Below are positions 52,804 to 61,414 of a DNA stretch of 64,000 nt, piece by piece. The DNA lies in contig JAXDJV010000024.1 in assembly GCA_034667465.1 (NCBI GenBank), positions 1 to 64,000 on the forward strand. Reading direction: 5' to 3'. The first letter of the stretch is position 1. The number at the start of each line of letters is the position of its first letter. The translations under genes and the position numbers were made by a program. Below the pieces are notes generated by a model. That model worked only from the letters and a program-made list of their open reading frames with translations, did no database searches and was not told the origin of the DNA. This stretch comes from JAOBAU01 sp034667465. Its GTDB lineage: Bacteria; Acidobacteriota; Thermoanaerobaculia; Gp7-AA8.

Positions 52804-53426
52804 GCGGGTTCCTGAGGTTCCTCTGGATCTTTTGGTTGTCTTGGATCGCGATTGAATTCGTTCATGGCGCGGCGGAGATCGCCGCGCGCGAAGAGGAGCA
52901 GCGCATCGACGGCGCGCGCGATGCCGCTTTCGACGAGCGGCAGCTCATCGGCATCGAACTCGTCGAGGACGTAGTCACGAAGCCGCGGTGCCGTCTCCGA
53001 GTAGTTCGCGCCGCGCACGCCGAATCGTAAGCGCGGAAAAGACTCAGTCGCAAGCGCGCTGACGATCGAGCGCATGCCGTTGTGCGTTCCCGACGAGCCG
53101 TTCTCGCGAATTCGCAGCCGGCCGGCGGGAAGATCGATGTCGTCGTAAACGATCATCACGTCCTTCGGCGATTCGGCGTAGGCGTTGAGAAGCAGCTTCA
53201 CCGCATCGCCGGAAAGATTCATGAACGTGAGCGGCTTCGCGACGAGCACGCTCCCGCCCGCCACCCGCCCCGTTCCGGTCATCGCGTTCTTCTCATGCTC
53301 CGTGATGTCGATACGGAACTTCTTCGCGAACGCGTCGACGACCATCCACCCGACGTTGTGCCGCGTCCGCTCGTATTCGCCGCCCGGATTGCCGAGCCCA
53401 ATGATCAGTTTCATACCCAGTTTCAT
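52800..53426 (-). CDS. pth: peptidyl-tRNA hydrolase
   Basis: The protein has 208 residues. Signature residues are visible: GLGNPGGEY with the conserved Asn, TRHNVGW with the catalytic His, KPLTFMNLSG and IVYDDIDLPAGRLRIR. It frees tRNA from dropped-off peptidyl-tRNA and is normally essential. The frame has two start options, ATG 53426 (MKLGMKL...) and ATG 53414; the second matches the usual N-terminus MKLIIGLGNPG. The AAA+ gene begins within its stop, so an essential housekeeping gene is translationally coupled to the AAA+/VWA module. Confidence 0.94.
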   Translation of the reverse strand: MKLGMKLIIGLGNPGGEYERTRHNVGWMVVDAFAKKFRIDITEHEKNAMTGTGRVAGGSVLVAKPLTFMNLSGDAVKLLLNAYAESPKDVMIVYDDIDLPAGRLRIRENGSSGTHNGMRSIVSALATESFPRLRFGVRGANYSETAPRLRDYVLDEFDADELPLVESGIARAVDALLLFARGDLRRAMNEFNRDPRQPKDPEEPQEPA

Positions 53427-53467
53427 GCGCCGGCGAAGGGTACAACGGTTGAGAGGCTCCGATCCGG

Positions 53468-53482
53468 TATCCTTCCGTCCAC
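53468..53482 (+). promoter_or_regulatory. leaderless-type -10 box for the response regulator gene
   Basis: TATCCT (53468-53473) is followed by TCCGTCCAC and ATG 53483. Confidence 0.4.
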
Positions 53483-54613
53483 ATGTCCCGCCGCGATCGA
53501 ATCGTCGTCATCGATGACAGCGCCAACGACGTCAATGTGACGCGGCGCTTTCTCGAGCGAAAAGGATTCGACGTTATGGCGGCAACGTCGGGCGAGGAAG
53601 GTTTGGCGCTCGCCGCCCAGCAGCCGCCCGACGCGTTCGTCGTCGACTATCGGATGCCGGGGATGGACGGCTTCGAGGTCACGCGGCGGATCAAGGCCGA
53701 TCCGCTGCTGCACACGATTCCGGTGCTGATGCTGACGGGCGCCGATTCCGCGCAGAACGTCGTTGACGGTCTCGGCGCCGGCGCCGATGACTTCGTCACG
53801 AAAGGCTCCGACACCGAGATCCTGCTCGCGCGGCTCCGCGCGCTGCTGCGCGTGAAGGTGTATCAGGATCAGCTGCGCAAACTGAACGAGCAGATGAAGC
53901 GCGATCTCCAGATCGCGCGGCGCGTGCAGGAAGCGCTCGTGCCGTCCGGCACCTTTCGCACGCCGCGCATCGAGATTCGTTCGGCGTACATCCCGAGCGA
54001 AACGCTCTCCGGCGATTTCTACGACTACTTCCTGCAGGACGAGCTGATCTATCTCTTCGTCGCCGACGTTTCCGGCCACGGTCTGCCGGCGGCGATTCTC
54101 GTGTCGCTGCTGAAAAGCTACATCCACACGGAAGCTGATACGAGTTCGTCGCTGGCCGAATTCATGTCGCGGCTCAACGACTTTCTCTTCACGGTCAGCC
54201 TGCCGTCGCAATACGCGACCGCGCAGCTCTTCCGGCTCGACGGCGAGAACAATCTCGTCTATTCGAACGCCGCGCATCCGCCGTTTCTCCTCTTCAGCCG
54301 CGATCGCGGCGAGGTCGTCCTCCACGAGCAGCCCGGCCATCTCCTCGGCGCGATGCCGGACATGCCGTTCGAGGAGCATTCGATCCGCGTCTCGCCCGGC
54401 GACACGCTCTTCGTCTACACCGACGGACTCACCGATCGGCTCAACGCCGCCGGCGACTTCTACTCGATCGATCGGATCGCGAAACTGCTCGAGCAGAGCA
54501 CCGGTCACGATCTCGACAGCACGTACGAAACGATCTACGGCGACATCACCGCGTTCGTGTCGACGGAAGAATTCCGCGACGACATCGCGTTCGTCGTGAC
54601 GCGGTTCCAGTAA
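53483..54613 (+). CDS. response regulator with PP2C-type (SpoIIE/RsbU) phosphatase output
   Basis: The protein has 376 residues. The receiver domain (1-125) has the acidic pair Asp11-Asp12, phospho-acceptor Asp55 in VVDYRMPG, Thr85 and Lys107 in VTKGSD (in place of the usual VTKP). A coiled linker contains RVQEALVP. The SpoIIE/RsbU phosphatase domain (about 165-375) has SGDFYDYF, VADVSGHGLPAAI, YSNAAHPPFLL and FVYTDGLTD, covering the metal-binding aspartates. It would dephosphorylate a Ser/Thr-phosphorylated anti-sigma antagonist on receipt of a two-component signal. No partner kinase or antagonist lies in the window. Confidence 0.92.
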   Translation: MSRRDRIVVIDDSANDVNVTRRFLERKGFDVMAATSGEEGLALAAQQPPDAFVVDYRMPGMDGFEVTRRIKADPLLHTIPVLMLTGADSAQNVVDGLGAGADDFVTKGSDTEILLARLRALLRVKVYQDQLRKLNEQMKRDLQIARRVQEALVPSGTFRTPRIEIRSAYIPSETLSGDFYDYFLQDELIYLFVADVSGHGLPAAILVSLLKSYIHTEADTSSSLAEFMSRLNDFLFTVSLPSQYATAQLFRLDGENNLVYSNAAHPPFLLFSRDRGEVVLHEQPGHLLGAMPDMPFEEHSIRVSPGDTLFVYTDGLTDRLNAAGDFYSIDRIAKLLEQSTGHDLDSTYETIYGDITAFVSTEEFRDDIAFVVTRFQ

Positions 54614-54642
54614 CTTCGGGCCGCCTCCACCGTCAGAGGCTC

Positions 54643-55689
54643 GTGCGCACGATGAAATCCGTTCTCGCTCTGCTGCTGCTCTCGCTCGTCTCGTTCTCTC
54701 TCTTCGCCGCCGATGAGCCGGCGAAGAATCCGTTCCCCGACGATTACACGCCGAGTCCGTGCGCGCCGGCGAACGGCTGCGACTCCTTCGCGGAGAGCGA
54801 GATCACTTCCGCCGCCGCCCGTTTCCTCGGCCTCGAGATGAATGCGCGCTGGGTGCAGGACCATTACCAGGAATTCCGAAAAGCGATCGGGCCGGTCTGT
54901 GCGAAACAGGCCACCTGTCTCGCCACTCCCGGCAACAACCGGCTCTTCTGCAACGATCTCATCGCGCCGATGCTGCGCGACGTCTGTCTGACGAAGTACT
55001 CGAAAGACAAACAGCCTGGGGAGTTCGAGCAGTGCCGGCAGTTCATGGAGATCTACGCGCTCGGCATCGATCAGCGCTCGAAGAAAACGTCGGAGGACGC
55101 GCAGAAATGCGCCGGCCCGATGGTGAAGCATGAGAAGGCGCCGATCGTCTGGATGAAACCGGAGAAACTGCCGGTCGACTACAAGGGATGGGTGACGTTC
55201 TACGCGCTCGATCCCGACACGCACCTGCCGGTGCCGGGGAAGATCACGTTCGAAGGACAAATCGTCTACGCGCCCGCGAATCCGACCGGCGAGACGGCGA
55301 CGTACTATCCGTTCAAGCTGCCGTTCACGCTCATCGAGTCGCCGCGCAAAGACGGGCATCGCGACCTCGTGCCGCCGTTGGTCACCCTCACACCACAGAA
55401 CTATCCGGCCGCGCAGTTCCGACTCAACGCCGAACTGCGCAGGGTCGTCGTCGAAATGAATCCGGCGGCGAACAAGCTGAAGCGCGGCGAGAAGGTGACG
55501 GTGAGCGCGAAGGATGCCGCGACCGGAAAGCCGGTCGAGCTGCGCGTCTTCGCCGGACAGCAGATGGTCGGCGACACGAACCTGCCGATCGTCATCGACT
55601 GGCCGAAGAACAAAAAGCGTCCCGAAATCTGGGCGCGCTCGCTGTTCAATCGATACAGCGATGTGGTGGTCGCGCCGGCGCAGAAGTGA
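54643..55689 (+). CDS. secreted protein of unknown function
   Basis: The start is GTG 54643 or ATG 54652; both give a signal peptide (VLALLLLSLVSFSLFAAD). The mature protein of about 320 residues has two parts: a cysteine-containing helical N-terminal region (about 25-165, roughly ten Cys) and a beta-rich C-terminal region with VTFYALDPDTHLPVPGKITFEG and KLKRGEKVTVSAKDAATGKPV, like immunoglobulin-type repeats. I recognise no family. It lies 29 bp after the response regulator gene on the same strand and 9 bp before repeat copy E. Confidence 0.75.
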   Translation: MRTMKSVLALLLLSLVSFSLFAADEPAKNPFPDDYTPSPCAPANGCDSFAESEITSAAARFLGLEMNARWVQDHYQEFRKAIGPVCAKQATCLATPGNNRLFCNDLIAPMLRDVCLTKYSKDKQPGEFEQCRQFMEIYALGIDQRSKKTSEDAQKCAGPMVKHEKAPIVWMKPEKLPVDYKGWVTFYALDPDTHLPVPGKITFEGQIVYAPANPTGETATYYPFKLPFTLIESPRKDGHRDLVPPLVTLTPQNYPAAQFRLNAELRRVVVEMNPAANKLKRGEKVTVSAKDAATGKPVELRVFAGQQMVGDTNLPIVIDWPKNKKRPEIWARSLFNRYSDVVVAPAQK

Positions 55690-55698
55690 CGCGCACAC

Positions 55699-55790
55699 GT
55701 CACCCTGAGCAAAGCGAAGGATCCGGGCGGGTGGGGCGGGCTGCGAGTCCCTTCCGCCCGGATCCTTCGCTGACGCTCAGGATGACGTTA
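55699..55790. repeat. dispersed palindromic repeat, copy E
   Basis: It runs from GTCACCCTGAGCAAAGCG to CGCTGACGCTCAGGATGACG plus TTA. The final TTA is the TAA stop (55790-55788) of the TPR gene. It fills the gap between two convergent genes. Confidence 0.9.
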
Positions 55791-56876
55791 CGACACTTTC
55801 TGCAGCAGCTCGACGGCCTGCGGCTTCTTGTCGTACTTCACGTCGCTCGCGGCGATCTTCTCGAGGTACGGCCTCGCCTGCTGTGAATCGTTCCGCTTCA
55901 GATGCGAGCGGGCGATCCAGAACCAGGTGTCGACCAGATACTCGTTCTCGCTGAAGCGATGCGTCTGCACGGCGCGCTCGAACGCGGTGACGGCATCGTC
56001 GTAGCGCTGCTGCGCGTAGCAGATGCGGCCGAGGTGGGAGAGCGCGTCGAAAAAGTCGTAGGAGTTTTGTTCGACGCTGTCGAGCACCTTCCGATAGAAC
56101 GACTCGGCGGGCGAATACTCGCGGCGATCGAAATGGATCGCACCGCAGAAGAGCAGCGCGTTCCGATAAAAGTACGAATTGAAAAACGGCTGCTCCGGAT
56201 CGAAGAGCGTCAGCGACTCGCCGAAGAGATGCAGCGCGTCGTCGTAGTCGGCAAGCGCGTACGAGTTGAGCGCCTTCAGCGCCAGCGCCTGCGCGGTGAC
56301 GTTGTTGTTGTGCGAGTAGCGGAGCGACTGTTCGTGCAACTCCTTCGCCTTCGCGTAGTCGTGTTCCTGATGCGAAAGGTGTCCGAGCATCACGTACGAT
56401 TTGTACTTGATGTCATTCGCCTCATCCGACTCCTCGGATGCGCACGCGGCGCTGAAGCATTCGCGCGCCTTCGCGAGGTCGGCCGAGTAGAGCGCGGCGA
56501 CGGCGCGGTAGTACGTCGCTTCGAGCGTCGTCAGCACCGTGCTTCCTTCGCTCTGCAGCTGATCGATGAAGCGGGTGACGAGTTGCGCGAGGATGCGATT
56601 GTCGGACGTCGGATCGACGATGAAGTTCTGCAGATAGACGAGCCGGTTCTCGAGAATGCGCATCATCTCGAGCATCACCGTGATGCGATCGCTCTCGTCG
56701 TTCGTCTCGCGAAACATCGTCGCGAGTTGCTTTTGAAGCGCTCCGTACTCCGCGTCGTAGCGGGCCGACGCCGACTCCGGCAGCTCACCTTTTTCGTTTT
56801 GCAGCCGGGTCTCGAGCGCGACGCGCTGATCGACCACTGCTTTCACGCGTGAAGCAAAATCGTTCCGTTCCGCCAT
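55788..56876 (-). CDS. TPR-repeat protein, cytoplasmic
   Basis: The product has 362 residues if translation begins at ATG 56876 (MAERNDF); a longer frame to 56954 overlaps the RNase R gene. The N-terminal 100 residues are a charged helix with conserved-looking KGELPESASARYDAEYGALQ. The rest is a run of TPR-like helix pairs (AYEKAVQTH-like units such as DDAVTAFERAVQTHRF). No signal or membrane segment is seen. The function is unknown; it follows RNase R by 43 bp. Confidence 0.75.
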   Translation of the reverse strand: MAERNDFASRVKAVVDQRVALETRLQNEKGELPESASARYDAEYGALQKQLATMFRETNDESDRITVMLEMMRILENRLVYLQNFIVDPTSDNRILAQLVTRFIDQLQSEGSTVLTTLEATYYRAVAALYSADLAKARECFSAACASEESDEANDIKYKSYVMLGHLSHQEHDYAKAKELHEQSLRYSHNNNVTAQALALKALNSYALADYDDALHLFGESLTLFDPEQPFFNSYFYRNALLFCGAIHFDRREYSPAESFYRKVLDSVEQNSYDFFDALSHLGRICYAQQRYDDAVTAFERAVQTHRFSENEYLVDTWFWIARSHLKRNDSQQARPYLEKIAASDVKYDKKPQAVELLQKVS

Positions 56877-56919
56877 CTCACCCAGCCGTTCGTAGTCTTC
56901 GTTACGCTGAATAACGATA

Positions 56920-59172
56920 TCACCGCTCCCGGCGTGCAATCGCAGAGCCAGCAACTTCGAGCAGCCGGAACTCGATCTGATGGCGATCTTCGTCGATCGA
57001 CTTCACTTCGATCTTCACCTTGTCTCCGAGCCGCATCTCGCGCATCGTCGACTCGCCGCGAAGCCGATGTTCGCGTTCGCGGTACTGCCAGAAGTCGCCG
57101 CCGATCGTCGCCACCGGAACCATGCCGGTCACGAAAATCTCATCGAGATCGACGAAGAGTCCGAACGGCGCGACACCGGTGACGATGCCGTCGAACGTCA
57201 GCCCGACCTTGTCGCGCATGAAGATCACTTTCTTCCACTCCATCACTTCCCGCTCCGCGTCGTCGGCGCGACGCTCACGCTCGCTCGACTGCATCGCGTA
57301 CATCGGATGCGCGGCCTCCACCTGATTGCGCCGATCGCCGTACAACGGACCGAGCTCGATGAGTTCCGCGAGCCGCCGATGCACGATGAGATCGGGATAG
57401 CGACGGATTGGCGACGTGAAGTGGCAGTAGTGCTGGAGTCCGAGCGCGAAGTGCCCGAGGTCTTCCTCGGAGTAGAACGCCCGCTTCATCGAACGAAGCA
57501 CGAGGTTCGTCAGGAATCGCTCTTCCGGCGTGCCTGCGACCGAACGAAGAATGCGCTGCAGCTCGCCTGGACGAACGTCTTCGACGTCGCCACGGAACTT
57601 CAGCTTGAACTCTTTCAGGATCTCTTTGAGGTCTTCGAGCTTCTGCGGATCGGGCTGCTGATGCACGCGATAGAGCCCGGGCTGATTGACGAGCACCAGC
57701 TCCGTGGCGATGACTTCGTTCGCCGCGAGCATGAACTCTTCGATCAGCCGATGGGCGACGTTCCGCTCGCTCGGCACGATGGCGCGAATGCCTCCGAGCT
57801 CGTCGAGCTGCACGTCGGCTTCCGGCAGATCGAAGTCGATCGAGCCGCGCGCATCGCGGCGCCCGCGCAACACTTCGTAGAGCGCGTGCATCCGTTTCAG
57901 ATCGTCGAAGAGGTACCCGTACTTCGCGCGCAATTCGTCCGCCGGCAGCTCGACGGCGTTCGCTTTTCCGGGACCGCTCGGCTCCGCGACCCCTTCGTTC
58001 ACGAGGATAGCGTTGACGTTCGTGTACGTCATCCGCTCCTTCGTTTTGATGACGGATTTGTAGACCTTGCGATCGACGAAACGTCCCCGCTTGTCGATCT
58101 CGATGTCGACCGAAAACGTCAGCCGCTCGATCTGCGGATTCAGCGAGCAGATGCCATTCGACAGCACTTCCGGCAGCATCGGCACCGCGCGTCCGGGGAA
58201 GTAGACGGACGTTCCGCGCTCGAAGGCTTCGCGATCGAGCTCGCTCCCTTCGGTCACGTAATGCGCGACGTCGGCGATGTGTACGCCGAGGATGAAGTTG
58301 CCGTTCGGAGCGATGCGAACGTCGACCGCGTCGTCGAAATCTTTCGCCGTCTCGCCGTCGATCGTGACGATGGCGCGGTCGCGAACGTCGACGCGCTTCG
58401 CGATCTCTTCCGCGGGAACGACGCTCGGCACCGACCGCGCCTCGCGCAGAACTTCCGGCGGGAAATGATGCGGGATGTGCAGCTTGCGGATGACGACTTC
58501 GATGTCGACGCCCGGCTCGCCGATCATGCCGAGCACTTCGACGACGCGTCCCTGCGCGAGCAGCGATGAGCGATCGGGATAACGATCGATCTCGACGTTC
58601 ACCATCTCGCCGTCGCGTGCGTCCATCGTGTCGTTCGGATGCACGAGGATGTCGTGATCGATGCGCGCGTCGAACGGCACGACGAACGGCTCGCCGTCGC
58701 CGTGATGCAGACGACCGACGACCGTTTTGTGTGCACGGCGAAGGACCTGCGTCACTTCGCCGACGATGAGATCGCGGTTGTAGAGCTTGCGATACGACGG
58801 CTTGCGCTTGTCGACGCGAACGACGACGAGATCGCCGTTCATCGCTCCCTTCATCGCTTTGCGATCGATGAAGATGTCGTGCTCGTCGCCGCCGAAGATC
58901 GTGCCGTAACCGTCGGGATGAACCTTGACGCGTCCGGCGTGATACGGCGTGAACTCGAGCAGCGAGTAGCGCTTGCCGCGAACGGCCAGCAGCGTGCCGT
59001 CGTTCTCGAGCTCTTCGACGGCGCGCGCAACTTCGTCGCGCGTCACGTCGGGATCGCCGAGACGCTCCCAGACGTCGCCGATCGCGAGAAGACGATTGCC
59101 TTTCTGCCGGAGCAGCTCGGTGATCGACTTCTTCAGTTCGGAAGGTTGGGGAAGGGAGAGGGAGCGAGTCAC
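56920..59172 (-). CDS. rnr: ribonuclease R (RNase II/R family)
   Basis: The protein has 750 residues in the RNase R order: an N-terminal winged-helix region (GDVWERLGDPDVTRDEVARAV), two cold-shock/OB domains (YHAGRVKVHPDGYGTIF), the RNB catalytic domain with DFDDAVDV holding the catalytic aspartates, and a C-terminal S1 domain (TFDGIVTGVAPFGLFVDLDE). It degrades structured RNA 3' to 5' processively. The lysine-rich tail of the E. coli enzyme is absent. A Fis-type gene lies 19 bp upstream. Confidence 0.93.
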   Translation of the reverse strand: MTRSLSLPQPSELKKSITELLRQKGNRLLAIGDVWERLGDPDVTRDEVARAVEELENDGTLLAVRGKRYSLLEFTPYHAGRVKVHPDGYGTIFGGDEHDIFIDRKAMKGAMNGDLVVVRVDKRKPSYRKLYNRDLIVGEVTQVLRRAHKTVVGRLHHGDGEPFVVPFDARIDHDILVHPNDTMDARDGEMVNVEIDRYPDRSSLLAQGRVVEVLGMIGEPGVDIEVVIRKLHIPHHFPPEVLREARSVPSVVPAEEIAKRVDVRDRAIVTIDGETAKDFDDAVDVRIAPNGNFILGVHIADVAHYVTEGSELDREAFERGTSVYFPGRAVPMLPEVLSNGICSLNPQIERLTFSVDIEIDKRGRFVDRKVYKSVIKTKERMTYTNVNAILVNEGVAEPSGPGKANAVELPADELRAKYGYLFDDLKRMHALYEVLRGRRDARGSIDFDLPEADVQLDELGGIRAIVPSERNVAHRLIEEFMLAANEVIATELVLVNQPGLYRVHQQPDPQKLEDLKEILKEFKLKFRGDVEDVRPGELQRILRSVAGTPEERFLTNLVLRSMKRAFYSEEDLGHFALGLQHYCHFTSPIRRYPDLIVHRRLAELIELGPLYGDRRNQVEAAHPMYAMQSSERERRADDAEREVMEWKKVIFMRDKVGLTFDGIVTGVAPFGLFVDLDEIFVTGMVPVATIGGDFWQYREREHRLRGESTMREMRLGDKVKIEVKSIDEDRHQIEFRLLEVAGSAIARRER

Positions 59173-59191
59173 GATACCCGCGTCCTCGAGA

Positions 59192-59500
59192 TCAGCGCGT
59201 TCGCGATGACCGGCTCGGCTTCAGATTGGGGGCGGTGACGCGTTTCGCGGACAGCCGGCGGCGAGTCGGCCGAATTGATTCGGCGAACCCGTTGAGCATC
59301 GTCTGCGAACGAAGTTTGTTGTGCAGCGTGTTGCGATGAACGCCCAGAGCTTTGGATGCCTGGGTGACATTGCCGCGGCTGGCGGACATCGCAGCGACGA
59401 TGTACTTCCCTTCGAATGCTTCGACTGCCTGTTCCAGTGTGATTCCGTTGCCAATCAACTCGCGAATGATCTGGTTGAGTCGATCATCGATGCTTAACAT
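59192..59500 (-). CDS. Fis-type helix-turn-helix protein
   Basis: The protein has 102 residues. The N-terminal 40 form a dimerisation-like helix pair. Then comes the HTH_8/Fis motif: YIVAAMSASRGNVTQASKAL and GVHRNTLHNKL. A basic tail of about 30 residues with many Arg/Ser is added. It resembles the isolated DNA-binding end of sigma-54 activators or Fis itself. GAGGAATTG precedes the ATG. It is the first gene of a run with rnr and the TPR gene. It could be a nucleoid-associated regulator; targets are unknown. Confidence 0.85.
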   Translation of the reverse strand: MLSIDDRLNQIIRELIGNGITLEQAVEAFEGKYIVAAMSASRGNVTQASKALGVHRNTLHNKLRSQTMLNGFAESIRPTRRRLSAKRVTAPNLKPSRSSRTR

Positions 59501-59559
59501 TCAATTCCTCTGAGCCGTCTTTTGAGAGCGGTGATTCTACACCTGCTTTTCTGAGTGCC

Positions 59560-59579
59560 ACGGGACAAATTTTTCCCGT
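59560..59579. terminator. weak hairpin after the YfhO-like gene
   Basis: ACGGGA (59560-59565) pairs with TCCCGT (59574-59579) around an A/T-rich loop and touches the stop of the upstream minus-strand gene. There is no T run after the stem on that strand, so it is at most a weak terminator or mRNA end. Confidence 0.35.
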
Positions 59580-61414
59580 CACACACGCTTGACAAATGCT
59601 CGCGCGATGCACAACCGCACGATGAAAAACAGCAACGCGAATGATGTGATCGCAGCTCCTGCCGCGAGCAGCGGCGCATGATACGACCACATCACGTCGT
59701 GCGAACCACGCGCCACATCGACGCCGCGAAAGATGCCGTCGATCGTTCGCGACTGCGCTGCTTTCCCGTCGACCGTCACACTCCATCCCGGCGCCGCCTG
59801 CTGCGTCACGACAACCGTTCCGTCGACCGGCGCACGCAGCACGACGCGCGTTTGCGATGAGGTGACGGAGAACGCATCGACCGCGTAGCCGTTGCCGTCG
59901 CGGCCGCGCAACATCGCCGGCGGCATCGCGTGATCGTTGCGATAGACGGTGATGTTCGCAGCGTGCGCGACCGGTGTGAATCGCGGCGCCGGCAGCGGAC
60001 GTGTCGCGAGGACGAAGCCGCCGCCGATGCGATCGAGCGCCCGTCCATCACCGCGATACGCCGCCGCATCGTAGAGCTGCATGTAACGCTGCGATGAGAG
60101 CGGCGCCGCGGTGCCGGAGTCGAAGCGGCGATCGTACAGATTGAGGTAGCCGGAGATCGCCGCGGCACGATCGCGCGGCGCACCGTTCGCGTCGCCGAAG
60201 CGCAGCAGTTTCGATGAGCGTCCGATCGTGCGCGCGTACGGGACGACGTCGGTGCGAAACGGCGCTGTCGCGAAGAGCGGCTGCGCGGCGATGCGGAGAT
60301 CGATGGCGATGATGGTGGCGAGGAGGAGCGCGAGAAGGCGCGCATGTTTCTCGCGCGCAGCGATTGCGCGAAATCCCTCCGTCGCCATCGCTGCGATCGC
60401 CAGCGCACCGAACGGTACGAGCCGCGCCGGATAGCGAAAGAGCGTCAGCGGCAGACGCGTCAGCAGCTCCGCGACGAGCGAGAGATGTTCGCCGGCGCTG
60501 ATCATCACAACCACGAACAGCAGCGCGAGCCACGGCGCGACGCGGCGTGTGCGCAACACTGCACCGGCGAGCGCGAGTGCGACGACCGCGACTCCCGCAT
60601 AAATGAGCGGAATGAAATGCTGGCCGAGGTTCGGATCGAAGGGGCTGTGATTCGCATGGGGTGGAACGGCGATGCGCAGCCAGTCGAAGAGCGGCATCGA
60701 CTCGCGCAACATCTCCGCGCGCGGCAGTCCTGCGCGACGATCGCTGCCCCGCAACATCGCGACGAACGGCAGGAGTTGCACCGCGCTCAGCGCGAACGCG
60801 AACACGGCGCTGAACGCGAGCGCGCGCGGACGGCGGTCGCGAATCGTAATCGCCGCGTAGAGCAGCGCGCCGACCGCGGCGAAGAACGGCTCGCCGCCGA
60901 GGAATGAGAGAGCGAGCACGAACGCGCCGGCGATGTCGCGATGACGCTTCGCGCACCAGAGCGCGAGCGGGATCCACGCGAACGTCGCGAGGTTGTTCGA
61001 GATGTCGATCAGCGACAACACCGGACCGGACAACATCAGCGCCGTCGCACCGATGAGCGCGGCGTGCGGCGATTCGTCATCATCAAAGAGGAGATATGCG
61101 CCGATGCCGAGGAGGATGACGTGGAAGAAAAGGAAAAGCGTGTATGCGGTTGCGAACGGCAGCACGAGAAAGAGCCACGCCGGTGGATAGAAAACGCAGC
61201 TCTGCGGATTCGCCAGCCACGGCTCGCCCGACGCGTTGTATGGATTCCAGAGCGGCAGATGACCGTGCCGCATCACGTCCATCGTATGAAAGCGCAGCGG
61301 CTGGAAGTAGTCGGCGTGATCGCGCAGCGTGAAGACTTCGTTGCGCAGCAGCGGCGCGGTGAAGATCGACAGCGCGGCCGCGACGAGAAACGCGAAGCCG
61401 ATGCGCCGCATCAC
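59579..61414 (-). CDS. YfhO-like polytopic membrane protein (GT-C type)
   Basis: The protein has 611 residues with about 11 membrane segments up to residue 345, then a soluble domain of about 200 residues and a last membrane segment near the C-terminus. The start FTLRDHADYFQPLRFHTMDVMRHGHLPLWNPYNASGEP has the acidic and proline-rich loop of YfhO-type proteins, which are needed for glycosylating teichoic acids or other surface polymers in some bacteria. The acceptor is unknown. The ATG overlaps the M20 gene stop by 4 bp. Confidence 0.82.
   Translation of the reverse strand: MMRRIGFAFLVAAALSIFTAPLLRNEVFTLRDHADYFQPLRFHTMDVMRHGHLPLWNPYNASGEPWLANPQSCVFYPPAWLFLVLPFATAYTLFLFFHVILLGIGAYLLFDDDESPHAALIGATALMLSGPVLSLIDISNNLATFAWIPLALWCAKRHRDIAGAFVLALSFLGGEPFFAAVGALLYAAITIRDRRPRALAFSAVFAFALSAVQLLPFVAMLRGSDRRAGLPRAEMLRESMPLFDWLRIAVPPHANHSPFDPNLGQHFIPLIYAGVAVVALALAGAVLRTRRVAPWLALLFVVVMISAGEHLSLVAELLTRLPLTLFRYPARLVPFGALAIAAMATEGFRAIAAREKHARLLALLLATIIAIDLRIAAQPLFATAPFRTDVVPYARTIGRSSKLLRFGDANGAPRDRAAAISGYLNLYDRRFDSGTAAPLSSQRYMQLYDAAAYRGDGRALDRIGGGFVLATRPLPAPRFTPVAHAANITVYRNDHAMPPAMLRGRDGNGYAVDAFSVTSSQTRVVLRAPVDGTVVVTQQAAPGWSVTVDGKAAQSRTIDGIFRGVDVARGSHDVMWSYHAPLLAAGAAITSFALLFFIVRLCIARAFVKRV

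Noticed and set aside
46402..55790. The about 90-bp palindromes as insertion sequences
   Set aside because: They contain no open reading frame for a transposase and no consistent target duplications; they fit REP-like or terminator-like elements better.
59540..59565. Sigma-54-like promoter TGGCAC...GCAGG upstream of the Fis-type gene
   Set aside because: The GG to GC distance is 11 nt rather than 10, and the -12 half is poor (AAGCA instead of TTGCA).
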